This document shows, in pieces, positions 1 through 7,366 of a stretch of DNA of 15,619 nucleotides. Within the stretch, counting starts at the first letter, position 1; every line of letters begins with the position of its first letter. A program made the position numbers and the translations under genes. A model generated the notes under the pieces. It did not search any database, was not told the DNA's origin, and worked only from the letters and a program-made list of their open reading frames with translations. This DNA is from a bacterium. GTDB lineage: Bacteria > Bacteroidota > Bacteroidia > Cytophagales > Thermonemataceae. Where the stretch lies: assembly GCA_025362415.1 (NCBI GenBank), contig JANYGM010000499.1, positions 1-15,619 on the forward strand, in the 5' to 3' direction.

Positions 1-70
1 CCACGTAGAGCAATGTATTTGTTCCAATTTAATTATTATGGTTTTGTTTGCTTTCGTGTTGTTCTATGTG

Positions 71-92
71 GATACGCACTGCGGTGCGTATC
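71..92. repeat. Short perfect hairpin downstream of pheS
   Basis: A 9-bp perfect stem (GATACGCAC / GTGCGTATC) with the 4-base loop TGCG lies about 60 bases past the pheS stop. No T-run follows on the pheS strand, so it is a weak terminator candidate and may be part of a dispersed repeat. The rest of the first 150 bases is AT-rich and contains no gene I can support. Confidence 0.4.
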
Positions 93-111
93 TACAAAAA
101 ACCGCAAACAA

Positions 112-145
112 TGTATTTCACTACACACTACGACACTACACACTA
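112..145. repeat. Heptad repeat array (CACTACN), copy downstream of pheS
   Basis: After GTATTT the sequence runs as units of CACTAC plus one or two bases. It closely matches 1285-1323 upstream of pheS, which carries one extra 7-base unit, so pheS is bracketed by two directly repeated copies. It may help end pheS transcription or be a neutral dispersed repeat; nothing here decides which. Confidence 0.6.
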
Positions 146-150
146 AAAAA

Positions 151-1203
151 CTACCCTTCTATTCCTTCAAATTGCTTCAAAAATCTCAAATCATTTTCCG
201 TGAATAGACGCAAATCTTTGATGCGGTATTTGAGCATTGTCATACGTTCTAAACCCATTCCAAAGGCAAAACCAGTGTATTTTTTGCTATCAATACCACA
301 GTTGTCTAATACGTTTGGGTCTATCATTCCAGAGCCACCAATTTCTACCCAACCTGTTCCTTTGCAGATATTTTTTGAACCTCCGCAAAGCTGACAACCT
401 TTTGGGTTGTTCATATCACAAGAAATATCAATTTCTGCGCTTGGCTCTGTGAAAGGAAAATAAGAAGGACGAAAACGTATTTGCGTATCTTGTCCAAACA
501 TTTCTTTGGCAAAATGATAAAGTGTTTGTTTCAAATCAGCAAAACTCACATTTTCATCAATAAAAAACCCTTCCATTTGATGAAAAATGCAGTGCGCCCT
601 TGCAGAAATGGCTTCGTTGCGGTACACACGCCCAATAGAAAAAGTACGCATTGGTGGTTGTTTGCTTTCCATCACACGTATTTGCACAGACGAAGTATGT
701 GTACGCAAGGCAATATCAGGATTTTTTTCTAAGAAAAACGTATCTTGCATTTCACGAGCAGGGTGATTTTCAGGGAAATTTAGCCCTGTAAAATTATGGA
801 AATCATCTTCTATTTCAGGTCCTTCAGACTGATTAAAGCCCATTCTCTCAAAAATAGCAATAATTTGATTTCTGACAATGGTCAGAGGGTGCATACTTCC
901 CAGCTCATCAACAGCGTTAGGCAAAGTGAGGTCTGTTGGAGCTTGCGTTTTGGTAACTACACTTGCAAAAGCCTCAAGTTTCTCTTTATGAAGGTTTGTA
1001 GCAAGGTTTTTAAGCTGATTAACACTCATTCCAAATGCTTTGCGGTTTTCTGGCGCAATATTTTTCATTTCGTCCATTAGCGCAGGAATTTCTCCTTTTT
1101 GGCTCAAAAATTTCAGACGAAATTGCTCTAATTGCTCTTTATTTTCTATCAAAAACGCTTCTATTTGCGTTTGTAGGTTATTTATTTTGTCTAATATTTC
1201 CAT
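151..1203 (-). CDS. pheS: Phenylalanine--tRNA ligase alpha subunit
   Basis: Cytoplasmic class II aminoacyl-tRNA synthetase subunit. With PheT it forms the alpha2beta2 enzyme that charges tRNA-Phe. The 350-residue length fits the family. Residues 1-85 are the charged N-terminal coiled-coil arm that binds tRNA. The catalytic core shows motif 1 around GSMHPLTIVRNQI (102-114), motif 2 from MRTFSIGRVYRNE through HQMEGF (185-213), the FTEPSAEID strand (251-259) and motif 3 GFAFGMGLERMTM (311-323). The region 260-285 carries four cysteines (262, 270, 273, 280) before KGTGW; a Cys-rich insertion here is usual in Bacteroidota, though this spacing looks stretched. pheT is not in the window, so the two subunits are not adjacent on this side. 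The ATG at 1203 gives the expected N-terminus. The gene follows a TPR gene on the same strand after 111 bases of heptad repeats. Confidence 0.98.
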   Translation of the reverse strand: MEILDKINNLQTQIEAFLIENKEQLEQFRLKFLSQKGEIPALMDEMKNIAPENRKAFGMSVNQLKNLATNLHKEKLEAFASVVTKTQAPTDLTLPNAVDELGSMHPLTIVRNQIIAIFERMGFNQSEGPEIEDDFHNFTGLNFPENHPAREMQDTFFLEKNPDIALRTHTSSVQIRVMESKQPPMRTFSIGRVYRNEAISARAHCIFHQMEGFFIDENVSFADLKQTLYHFAKEMFGQDTQIRFRPSYFPFTEPSAEIDISCDMNNPKGCQLCGGSKNICKGTGWVEIGGSGMIDPNVLDNCGIDSKKYTGFAFGMGLERMTMLKYRIKDLRLFTENDLRFLKQFEGIEG

Positions 1204-1210
1204 ATTTTTT

Positions 1211-1324
1211 TAGTAAAATAGTGAGTAGTGAAATAGTGAAATAGTGTGTAGTGAAATAATGTGTAGTGAAATACGTTCTACATTGTATTTCACTACTCAC
1301 TACACACTACGACACTACTCACTC
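1211..1324. repeat. Opposed heptad repeat arrays upstream of pheS
   Basis: The gap between the TPR gene and pheS consists almost wholly of 7-base units. TAGTGAA/TAGTGTG-type units fill 1211-1274 and the complementary CACTACN units fill 1290-1324. The arrays face each other, and the innermost 12 bases pair perfectly (1263-1274 with 1285-1296, loop of 10). RNA across the gap could fold into a long imperfect stem-loop just before the pheS start. It may act as a partial terminator or processing site between the genes, but that is inference. Confidence 0.7.
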
Positions 1325-2709
1325 TTGTATTGTTCTATGATTTTAAAAAGTGCTTTTTGGACTTCTAAGTCAGTGAAAAACTCATATAATTGTATGTGTC
1401 CATCATAATCAATGGCTAAAACTGTTTCTAGGTACTCAAATGCTTGTTTATATTTACCTGCTTCCATCAAATAGGCAACAATTCTATACATAAATTCTGC
1501 ATTATCAGGTGTTTCTGCAAGTGCGGTTTCTATTACACTAATAGCCTCTTCATAATTTCCCTGCTCATAGTAAATAAATGACCAATCAAGCCATATTTTG
1601 GGATTAAAAGGGTCAAGTTCTGATGCTTTTTCATAAGAGGCAAGACTAGATAAAATATTACCAATTTTGTAATCTAAATGTGCTTGTGAAGTCCAATAAA
1701 GAGGGTTTTCGTCATCAAGTTGTTTAGCTTTTTGCACAAATTGTAAGGCATCAAACCATTTCCCTGCAGCATCAAGACAAACACCTGCCCCATACCAAGC
1801 CTCGTGCCATTCATCATCAGCAGTTATTGCTTTTCTATAATACTGAATAGCTTTTTCGTAGTTTTCTTGTTTCTCATAACTTGCGCCAATATGGCACAAA
1901 GTATCAGCATTTGGGTCTTCATCTTCTAATTCCAAAGTACGCAAAAATGCTTTTCTAGCATTATCATAATCTTTTAGGTTCATAAAAGCCGTTCCCATAT
2001 AAAAATGGGCATCTTCATAATCATCTTTTATAGTGATGGCATAGTCAAAAGCCTCTACTGCTTCACTATAACGCATTGCTTTATGATAAATATCACCTAG
2101 ATTATACCAAGAAACATAGGAATAAGGGTCTTTATCAATAAGTTCTTTATAAAAAGTAATACCTTCTTCTAGTCTGTCAAGTTCTTCTAAACAATATGCA
2201 AGCTCAAAAATAGCTCCCTCGTGGGTATTATCCAACAAAATTGTTTTTTTATAAACATCAATAGCAAGGCTAAACTTGTCCCAACTTTGGTAGGCAAGCC
2301 CCATATTAAAGTAAAAATCTTCTTTATTTTCTGCACTTTCTATTGATGTTTTAAGTACAGAAATAGCTCGCTCAAAATGCCCTAAATAGCAATGTGCGGT
2401 ACTTTTGATAAGCGCAATATCAGGCTGATTTGGGTGAATATTCTCCAAATTTTCTAATACTTCCAAAGATTTTTCTGCTTTTCCAAGCGTAAGAAGTATT
2501 TGAGTATAAATAATAGAGATTTCCATTGAAAGTGGAAAAACATCTAAACCTGTTTTGCAGACTTCTAAGGCACTTTCTGGCATATCATTGCTGATGTAGT
2601 GTTCTGCCACATCTAAATACATATCTTCATCAAAAAAATAATGTCCTTCATTTTTGAGCATTTCCTCAAACTTTCTTACAAGTTCTTCTGTACTTTCTTC
2701 TTTATCCAT
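1315..2709 (-). CDS. Tetratricopeptide repeat protein (about 12 TPRs)
   Basis: A 464-residue protein made almost entirely of tandem 34-residue TPR units, seen as recurring W/Y-x2-LG/G-x2-Y, A-x3-Y/F and P signatures. Examples are SWYNLGDIYHKAMRYSEAVEAFDYAI in the middle and KIWLDWSFIYYEQGNYEEAI near the end. There is no signal peptide, membrane segment or enzyme domain, so it is probably a cytoplasmic scaffold for protein contacts. The N-terminus is acidic (MDKEESTEEL), and the short C-terminal tail after the last repeat ends in a charged helix. It starts 41 bases after the Rpn nuclease stop and is followed by pheS, so read-through from the nuclease gene is possible. TPR-only proteins of this type are common in Bacteroidota; the partner cannot be inferred. 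The ATG at 2709 is well placed. Confidence 0.92.
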   Translation of the reverse strand: MDKEESTEELVRKFEEMLKNEGHYFFDEDMYLDVAEHYISNDMPESALEVCKTGLDVFPLSMEISIIYTQILLTLGKAEKSLEVLENLENIHPNQPDIALIKSTAHCYLGHFERAISVLKTSIESAENKEDFYFNMGLAYQSWDKFSLAIDVYKKTILLDNTHEGAIFELAYCLEELDRLEEGITFYKELIDKDPYSYVSWYNLGDIYHKAMRYSEAVEAFDYAITIKDDYEDAHFYMGTAFMNLKDYDNARKAFLRTLELEDEDPNADTLCHIGASYEKQENYEKAIQYYRKAITADDEWHEAWYGAGVCLDAAGKWFDALQFVQKAKQLDDENPLYWTSQAHLDYKIGNILSSLASYEKASELDPFNPKIWLDWSFIYYEQGNYEEAISVIETALAETPDNAEFMYRIVAYLMEAGKYKQAFEYLETVLAIDYDGHIQLYEFFTDLEVQKALFKIIEQYKSE

Positions 2710-2750
2710 ATTGTTTTTGTAGTCGTTTTTTCTTGTTTTTACTGCAGTTT

Positions 2751-3746
2751 TTACGCCATTTCTTTGCGCAATTTTTCTATTATTTCTTCTGAAAATCCTG
2801 TAATATTTGCAATAAATTCATTATCAGAGCCTGTTTTTATAAGTTTTCGGACTATTTCAAATCTTTCATTTTCAATTTCTTGGGCTTTCTTTTCAAGTTC
2901 TACTTTTTCTGCATCAACTTCTGCTTTTCTCGCATCAACTTCTGCTTCTTTTGTACTAATTTCTGCTTCTTTTTTCACTAACTTTCTTTTGATTCTTTCC
3001 ACATAATGTACTGCTGCATTGTGGTCTAGAATAGCTTTTTGTTGTCCTTCATAATAAACTCTCTCTTCTAGGGAGAGTGCCATTACACGCAGTTTTTCTC
3101 TTGCTTTTGCTACAAGTGGGCTTTCATTAGGGAAAACTTGCAGTTCTCCTTTCTCATTCCAAGCAGTTTTAAGAAAATTAAGCCAGTCGGTTTCTATTGA
3201 TTGTACTGTTTCCATTATTGATAAATCCGTTTTAAATTTTGGTAATTCAACGAAATATAAATCTAAATAATCTAGGGATTTGTGTCTTTTATTTGTTACT
3301 TTGTCCTTGATAGTAAAGCATCTAACGTGTGTTGTATCTTTGCGAAAATAAATAAAATTCATAAGACTAATCACAATACATTTTCTTAATTTCCTAAAAA
3401 TATAATCTTTGTCATATTGTTTTTCATAAGGAACATTTGTATTATCTAGCTGGCTACCAAACATTTTAGACCAATAATAAAGTGTTCTTTTTGGAAAAAA
3501 GTCAAAATAACGCATTTGCATCTCAATATCATAGAGCGTGCCATTTTCACCTTCCGCTTTGATGTCCAAGATAGATAATCTACCTTTTGCATAATCAGAA
3601 TTTTGATAAGGATTTTTAAGAATTACGCTAACTATCTGCTCGTTTTCAGGCAAAATAGCGTTAATCAACGACATCAGAAGGTCTTTATTTTCTTCTGTCG
3701 CAAATAATTTCTTAAAAACTAAATCTACTTTTGGGTCTAAACTCAT
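2751..3746 (-). CDS. Rpn family PD-(D/E)XK nuclease/transposase-like protein
   Basis: A 331-residue member of the Rpn/PDDEXK_2 family (the COG5464 type). The opening MSLDPKVDLVFKKLFATEEN is characteristic. The nuclease core shows D61 (SILDIKA) followed by E75-x-Q77 in LYDIEMQMR, the usual D...ExQ metal site. The family cuts DNA in a metal-dependent way. E. coli Rpn proteins promote RecA-independent recombination, and others act in phage defence or as toxins; which applies here is unknown. Residues 230-300 form a long charged coiled coil with near-identical 7-residue units (KEAEIST, KEAEVDA, RKAEVDA). The last 30 residues carry the familiar ITGFSEEIIEKLR tail. There is no transposase-type inverted repeat around the gene. 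It sits between an epimerase gene (39-base gap) and a TPR gene (41-base gap), all co-oriented. The key residues are present, so it looks intact. Confidence 0.9.
   Translation of the reverse strand: MSLDPKVDLVFKKLFATEENKDLLMSLINAILPENEQIVSVILKNPYQNSDYAKGRLSILDIKAEGENGTLYDIEMQMRYFDFFPKRTLYYWSKMFGSQLDNTNVPYEKQYDKDYIFRKLRKCIVISLMNFIYFRKDTTHVRCFTIKDKVTNKRHKSLDYLDLYFVELPKFKTDLSIMETVQSIETDWLNFLKTAWNEKGELQVFPNESPLVAKAREKLRVMALSLEERVYYEGQQKAILDHNAAVHYVERIKRKLVKKEAEISTKEAEVDARKAEVDAEKVELEKKAQEIENERFEIVRKLIKTGSDNEFIANITGFSEEIIEKLRKEMA
2889..2972 (-). repeat. Four 21-base coding repeats in the Rpn coiled coil
   Basis: Residues 259-286 of the nuclease are encoded by tandem 21-base units, visible on the plus strand as repeats of a TTCTGCNTTTCTCGCATCAAC-like sequence (fourth unit diverged). 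Each unit encodes one coiled-coil heptad (consensus K-x-A-E-V-D-A). Such in-frame units can gain or lose copies by slippage and change coil length without a frameshift. Confidence 0.7.
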
Positions 3747-3785
3747 TTTAAATAATTGATAATCAATGTTTTATTTATTTTTTAA

Positions 3786-4775
3786 TTACAATTTATTTTG
3801 TTTGCTTTTAATCTCCTCACATGCCCACGCTAGTGTGTCGTCCAAATTACGAAAATCAAATGAAAGTGTATTTTTTATTTTATCATTTTCATAAAAGTAG
3901 CTTTGTTGTGCCATACGTGCCGTTTCTTTGGTGATAAGTGGTGTTTTCTTACTAAAAAGTGTTCCTATCCACGCCAAACGCCAAAATATTTCTGATAAAA
4001 AAGTTGATAACAATATGTTTGGTGGTTTTACAGAAAAAAGTGTCGCAATCTTTTCAAAAAGCTCTTTATAATGAATATTTCCAGCATTACAAATAAATCT
4101 TTGTTCTGTTATTGCATTTTCCGCAAGCAAAAAACTAGCCACTGCTACATCTCTCACATCAACAAAATTAACCTTTCCTTTTGCATAAAATGGCTTTTTT
4201 TGATAAATATACTTAAAAATCTGTGTACTACTCACGTCCCAATCACCTGCACCAAGCACCACAGACGGATTTAGCATTACCGCAGGCAAACCTTCCGCAA
4301 TACCTCGCCAAACTTCCATTTCTGCAAAATATTTTGAACGTGCATACACAGAATCCTCGCCCTCGTTGTCCCATTTAGCATTTTCATTGATAGTTTGTTG
4401 TTTTTTGGTACGCCCTAAACTTGCCACAGAACTAATAAAAACAAGTTTTTTAATATTTATTTCCAAACAAACATTCACTACATTTTTTGTGCCTTCTATG
4501 TTGGTTTGCAACATTTTTTCTTGTTCATTTTTGTCAAAACTGACTATTGCAGCAGCGTGGACAACAATATCCCCATCTTTTATAGCCATTTCTAGCGAGG
4601 GAATATCCAAAATATCTCCAATAAGCCACTCTATTCTGTCCGAAATGTCTGAAAGTAGTCCAAAATGCCCTTCCCTGCGTGTAAGCGCACGGATTTTGTA
4701 GCCATTTTCCAAGAATTTGCGCACAATAAAACTACCAATAAAGCCCGTAGCACCTGTTATAAATAGATTTTTCAA
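3786..4775 (-). CDS. NAD-dependent epimerase/dehydratase family protein (extended SDR)
   Basis: A 329-residue extended short-chain dehydrogenase/reductase. A Rossmann fold opens with FITGATGFIG (residues 5-14), the GxxGxxG dinucleotide site. D54 in GDILD and the AAAIV strand (74-78) follow. The active site is FISSVASLG (Ser115/116) with Y144-x3-K148 in VYARSKYFAE. The C-terminal substrate-binding part is hydrophobic and ends in a charged tail. Family members act on nucleotide sugars, dihydroflavonol-like or sterol-like substrates. The overall look is closest to the broad DFR/NAD-epimerase group, so the substrate cannot be named. It is cytoplasmic, possibly membrane-associated through the Trp/Leu-rich stretch near 245-265. 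It is co-oriented with the Rpn gene 39 bases downstream, with a heptad-repeat gap of 104 bases upstream. Confidence 0.93.
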   Translation of the reverse strand: MKNLFITGATGFIGSFIVRKFLENGYKIRALTRREGHFGLLSDISDRIEWLIGDILDIPSLEMAIKDGDIVVHAAAIVSFDKNEQEKMLQTNIEGTKNVVNVCLEINIKKLVFISSVASLGRTKKQQTINENAKWDNEGEDSVYARSKYFAEMEVWRGIAEGLPAVMLNPSVVLGAGDWDVSSTQIFKYIYQKKPFYAKGKVNFVDVRDVAVASFLLAENAITEQRFICNAGNIHYKELFEKIATLFSVKPPNILLSTFLSEIFWRLAWIGTLFSKKTPLITKETARMAQQSYFYENDKIKNTLSFDFRNLDDTLAWACEEIKSKQNKL

Positions 4776-4831
4776 AAGTTTTTTATTTTAGGTTTGCTAC
4801 TTTCAAAAGCAGAAATAGCCATTTTCTATTC

Positions 4832-4863
4832 ATTCGTAATTCGTAATTTGTAATTCGTAATTG
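4832..4863. repeat. Heptad repeat array (ATTCGTA x4)
   Basis: Four consecutive 7-base units, ATTCGTA ATTCGTA ATTTGTA ATTCGTA, followed by a partial fifth. They lie in the 104-base gap between the TPR gene ending at 4880 and the epimerase start at 4775. The unit is the one found at 7217-7250 (opposite strand) and 8406-8428. Confidence 0.75.
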
Positions 4864-4879
4864 GTTTTAAAACGTAAAT

Positions 4880-5626
4880 TTACATTTTCTTTCCCATAAT
4901 AAAATACAAAAACTCTTTAAATTTATCTTTTTCTGTAAAAACTTGCTTAAAAATGCTCCAATAGCTGTTTTTTATGTTTTTTTCTGATGTTTTTTGTTGA
5001 TTATTTTGCGTTATATTATTTTCTGATGTTTGTGTATTATTTTTAGTAGAAATTTCTACTTTTTGAGTTGCTAAATCATTATTTTGAGAAGAATAAACCA
5101 CGCCAGATAGTTTGTCAGCCACTTTAAAATGTTTTTGAGCAATATCATTTCTTCCTAATTTCTCTTGTAAAAGTCCAAGATTATTGTGTGCAACGGCATC
5201 ATCTGGGTCTAATTCTATGGCTTTTTCATAATCTTTTACTGCATTTTCAAAATTGCCTACTGCTGCCCAAATAAACGCCCTACACGCATATCTAAACGGA
5301 TTTTCAGGCTCAATTTCTTGTGCCATATCAAAATCAGCTAATGCGCCTTGTGCATCTCTCAAAAAGTGCCTTACAAGCCCTCTATCCGCATAAATATCAG
5401 CATTTTTTGGCAAAAGATTAAGCAAATAATCAAAATCTGCCAGACTTTCTGCAAATTTCTCTAACTTAAAATTTGCTTGCGCTCTTATGTGCAAAGCCTC
5501 CAAATCATATTCATTGCCCTGCAAATGCGGTTTTAGCAATGAAATTACTTCTAAGTATTTTTCAGCAGACATCTTTTGCTTAATATTTTCTAAATTATTC
5601 ATAAAGGTTTTTTCTGGATTATTCAT
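4880..5626 (-). CDS. Tetratricopeptide repeat protein with N/Q-rich linker
   Basis: A 248-residue protein from the ATG at 5626, which has AAGGTG about 11 bases upstream; the frame is open to a GTG at 5689, and an ATG at 5602 is another possible start. Four canonical TPRs cover residues 41-175; the clearest is AVKDYEKAIELDPDDAVAHN. A polar linker rich in N, Q, T and K follows (about 178-218). The protein ends in a compact conserved-looking block, SYWSIFKQVFTEKDKFKEFL (221-240), ending in FIMGKKM. There is no signal peptide, so it is probably a cytoplasmic adaptor. I have a recollection of similar tail blocks in short TPR proteins of Cytophagales, but cannot verify it. It is divergent from the lipoprotein gene at 5776, sharing a gap that contains a strong hairpin. 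Confidence 0.88.
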   Translation of the reverse strand: MNNPEKTFMNNLENIKQKMSAEKYLEVISLLKPHLQGNEYDLEALHIRAQANFKLEKFAESLADFDYLLNLLPKNADIYADRGLVRHFLRDAQGALADFDMAQEIEPENPFRYACRAFIWAAVGNFENAVKDYEKAIELDPDDAVAHNNLGLLQEKLGRNDIAQKHFKVADKLSGVVYSSQNNDLATQKVEISTKNNTQTSENNITQNNQQKTSEKNIKNSYWSIFKQVFTEKDKFKEFLYFIMGKKM

Positions 5627-5713
5627 AATTTTAAAACACCTTTCTTGTAAAAAAGGTTTTTTAGAAGGAAAATCTATGTAAATTGGCACGGTTTTTAATT
5701 ATTATTGCAGAAA

Positions 5714-5746
5714 AACTTCCCGAAAGTTTCCAACTTTCGGGAAGTT
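5714..5746. repeat. Perfect 15-bp hairpin in a divergent promoter gap
   Basis: AACTTCCCGAAAGTT and AACTTTCGGGAAGTT pair perfectly around the loop TCC. Each arm is itself nearly palindromic (AACTT..AAGTT). It lies between the divergent TPR gene and the LPP20-like lipoprotein gene, about 30 bases before the ATG at 5776. It could be an operator, an attenuator-like leader hairpin or a dispersed REP-type repeat. It lacks a clear T-run for a terminator on the plus strand. Confidence 0.75.
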
Positions 5747-5775
5747 GAATAATTTTATTATCTCTATAAAAAATT

Positions 5776-7215
5776 ATGAAAAACTTTTTACTTGTATTTA
5801 AAGCCCCCTTTGGGGGTTTGGGGGCTGTTATTTTGCTTATCTTACTTAATGCTTGCACACCTTCCAGTACACCAAAAAAGCAAGCTATCAACAAAGATAG
5901 CCTAGTTTTGCGTAAAAATAGCCCTGCGTGGGTGCGTGAAAAACCTATTTCTAGTATTTATTATACAGGAATTGGTTATTCTGCAAAGCAAATCAATGAT
6001 TATCAACAAGTTGCAAAGCAAAAAGCATTAGAAGATTTGAGTTCAGAGATAAAAGTTTCTGTTTCTGCCACCTCTTTGCTTTATCAAATGGACAGTAAAA
6101 CAAATACCGTAAATGGTGTAAATTCTTCATTTAAAGAGAGTTATGAAGCTAGTACAAAAGTAAAATCTCAAACAGATTTTGAAAATTTTGAGCTTGTAGG
6201 CACACACGAAGACGAAACTGGTGGTTATTGGCTTTATTACAGACTTTCAAAAGCAGAATACAAAAATCAGCAAGAAAAAAAACGCAATGATGCCCAAAAA
6301 ATTGCCCTTAATTTCTATGAAAAAGCACAATCAGACCAACAAAACGACAAAATAATCTCTGCACTAGACAACTATATTTCTGCCCTAATGGCAATAGAAA
6401 AGTATTGGAATGATGCAAATGAAGTACAATATCAAGGCAAAAATATAATGCTTGGCACAAGTATCTACAATAATATTCAAGATATTTTGGATAATATACG
6501 CCTACAAACGCCCCAAACAACTATTATCATACAAAAAAATCTTCCAAAAATAGTTTTTGAAATTCTTTATAAAAACAAAAAACTAGAAAATTTGCCCATT
6601 AAAGCACTTTTTACGGAGGGACGAGGAGAGCTTACACGCAATTACGTCAGCAATGCGCAAGGAAATATAACGCTGGATTTGCAAAAATTGCGTTCTCACG
6701 TTAAAAACCATCAAATTTTAGTGGAAACGGATTTAACAAATATTAGTCCTACAAACGCTCAAAATGCGGTTTTTGCTTTGTTTTTATCTCGTTTACGCAT
6801 ACCCAATACAACAATTATTTTGGAGAAAGAAAAACAAATTGCCTACATTATCTCAAAAGAGAAAAACCTGAATATCAGCCTAGAGAATGCACCTTTAAGC
6901 CGTTTTATGAAGGAATTATTGACAAAAAGAGGCATTAGTATTACTGAAAATCCAGAAAAAGCTACTTTTTGGTTAGAAATTTCTACCAACACAGAAGCAA
7001 ATGGCATTTCTAACGACATTTATAATACTTTACTTAGCCTTTCGGTGCGTGGAATTGAGCCAAGTAGTAAGAATGAGTTTTTTTCTCATAATAAACCAAA
7101 TTTGAAAGGTTTTCAAATCAAAAACTTTACCGCATCAGGTTTAGATGCACACAAACGAGCAGAAGAATATTTAGAAGAGGAGATTTTACCAAAAATATTG
7201 GAAGAAATACAGTAG
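5776..7215 (+). CDS. LPP20-like lipoprotein
   Basis: A 479-residue predicted outer-membrane-directed lipoprotein. The signal peptide ends in LLNAC, so Cys27 would be lipidated and the mature N-terminus is TPSSTPKK. Residues 45-165 resemble the LPP20 domain: SPAWVREKPISSIYYTGIGY, then an alternating helix with A/K-rich periodicity and a strand set with VKVSVS-type pattern. The middle is a charged helix (about 165-225). The C-terminal half has two beta-rich segments, including a carboxypeptidase-regulatory or TonB-associated-like stretch (NLPIKALFTEGRGELTRNYV) and an LEISTNTEANGIS segment. LPP20 proteins are surface or periplasmic lipoproteins of mostly unknown function; several are antigens. 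The signal peptide contains KAPFGGLGAV, which is encoded by a dispersed intergenic repeat (5801-5829). No other start lies upstream of the lipobox, so this start is forced. Confidence 0.85.
   Translation: MKNFLLVFKAPFGGLGAVILLILLNACTPSSTPKKQAINKDSLVLRKNSPAWVREKPISSIYYTGIGYSAKQINDYQQVAKQKALEDLSSEIKVSVSATSLLYQMDSKTNTVNGVNSSFKESYEASTKVKSQTDFENFELVGTHEDETGGYWLYYRLSKAEYKNQQEKKRNDAQKIALNFYEKAQSDQQNDKIISALDNYISALMAIEKYWNDANEVQYQGKNIMLGTSIYNNIQDILDNIRLQTPQTTIIIQKNLPKIVFEILYKNKKLENLPIKALFTEGRGELTRNYVSNAQGNITLDLQKLRSHVKNHQILVETDLTNISPTNAQNAVFALFLSRLRIPNTTIILEKEKQIAYIISKEKNLNISLENAPLSRFMKELLTKRGISITENPEKATFWLEISTNTEANGISNDIYNTLLSLSVRGIEPSSKNEFFSHNKPNLKGFQIKNFTASGLDAHKRAEEYLEEEILPKILEEIQ
5801..5829 (+). 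repeat. C5TTTG5-type dispersed repeat inside a signal-peptide coding region
   Basis: AAGCCCCCTTTGGGGGTTTG followed by GGGGCTGTT is one copy of a repeat that recurs at 7405-7432 (reverse), about 10840-10866 and 11075-11098. Here it is in frame and encodes KAPFGGLGAV within the hydrophobic signal peptide of the lipoprotein starting at 5776. Confidence 0.8.
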
Positions 7216-7216
7216 T

Positions 7217-7250
7217 CAATTACGAATTATCAATTACGAATTACGAAAAA
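7217..7250. repeat. Heptad repeat array (CAATTAC/GAATTAC)
   Basis: Units CAATTAC GAATTAT CAATTAC GAATTAC then GAAAAA, beginning right after the stop of the LPP20-like gene. Read on the minus strand this is the TTCGTAA family seen at 4832 and 8406. With the 8406 copy it brackets the archaemetzincin gene in inverted orientation. Confidence 0.75.
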
Positions 7251-7283
7251 TACAATATTTAATTACTTAAAATGAAAAAAATT

Positions 7284-7318
7284 CCTGTGTCGTCAGGTGT
7301 TTCCACCTGACGACAAAT
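7284..7318. repeat. REP-like hairpin, copy 1 (perfect 12-bp stem)
   Basis: TGTCGTCAGGTG (7288-7299), loop TTTC, CACCTGACGACA (7304-7315). The stem is perfect and GC-richer than its surroundings. A diverged copy in reverse orientation lies at 7367-7402. The pair sits in the 244-base gap upstream of the archaemetzincin gene and has the form of an inverted REP pair. Confidence 0.75.
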
Positions 7319-7366
7319 GCGCTTTTAAATCTTTGTTATGATAAATATAAGTCAATTTTATAGAGA

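Noticed and set aside
71..92. Hairpin as part of a tRNA or other structured RNA
   Set aside because: Only one stem; no cloverleaf arms or CCA-type end could be drawn from the surrounding bases.
1211..1324. Possible CRISPR array at the heptad repeats
   Set aside because: The units are 7 bases with no spacers and no cas genes are near.
2641..3006. 121-residue plus-strand frame rich in Ser/Phe
   Set aside because: It is the antisense of the Rpn coiled-coil repeats, which explains its repetitive SAS pattern.
4789..4796. TAGGTTTG, a plus-strand promoter-like box
   Set aside because: No plus-strand gene follows; such 5-base-defined boxes are expected by chance in AT-rich DNA.
5627..5689. GTG start at 5689 for the TPR protein
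   Set aside because: The ATG at 5626 has a better ribosome-binding-like sequence, and the extra residues (PIYIDFPSKKPF...) do not look like part of a TPR protein; not excluded.
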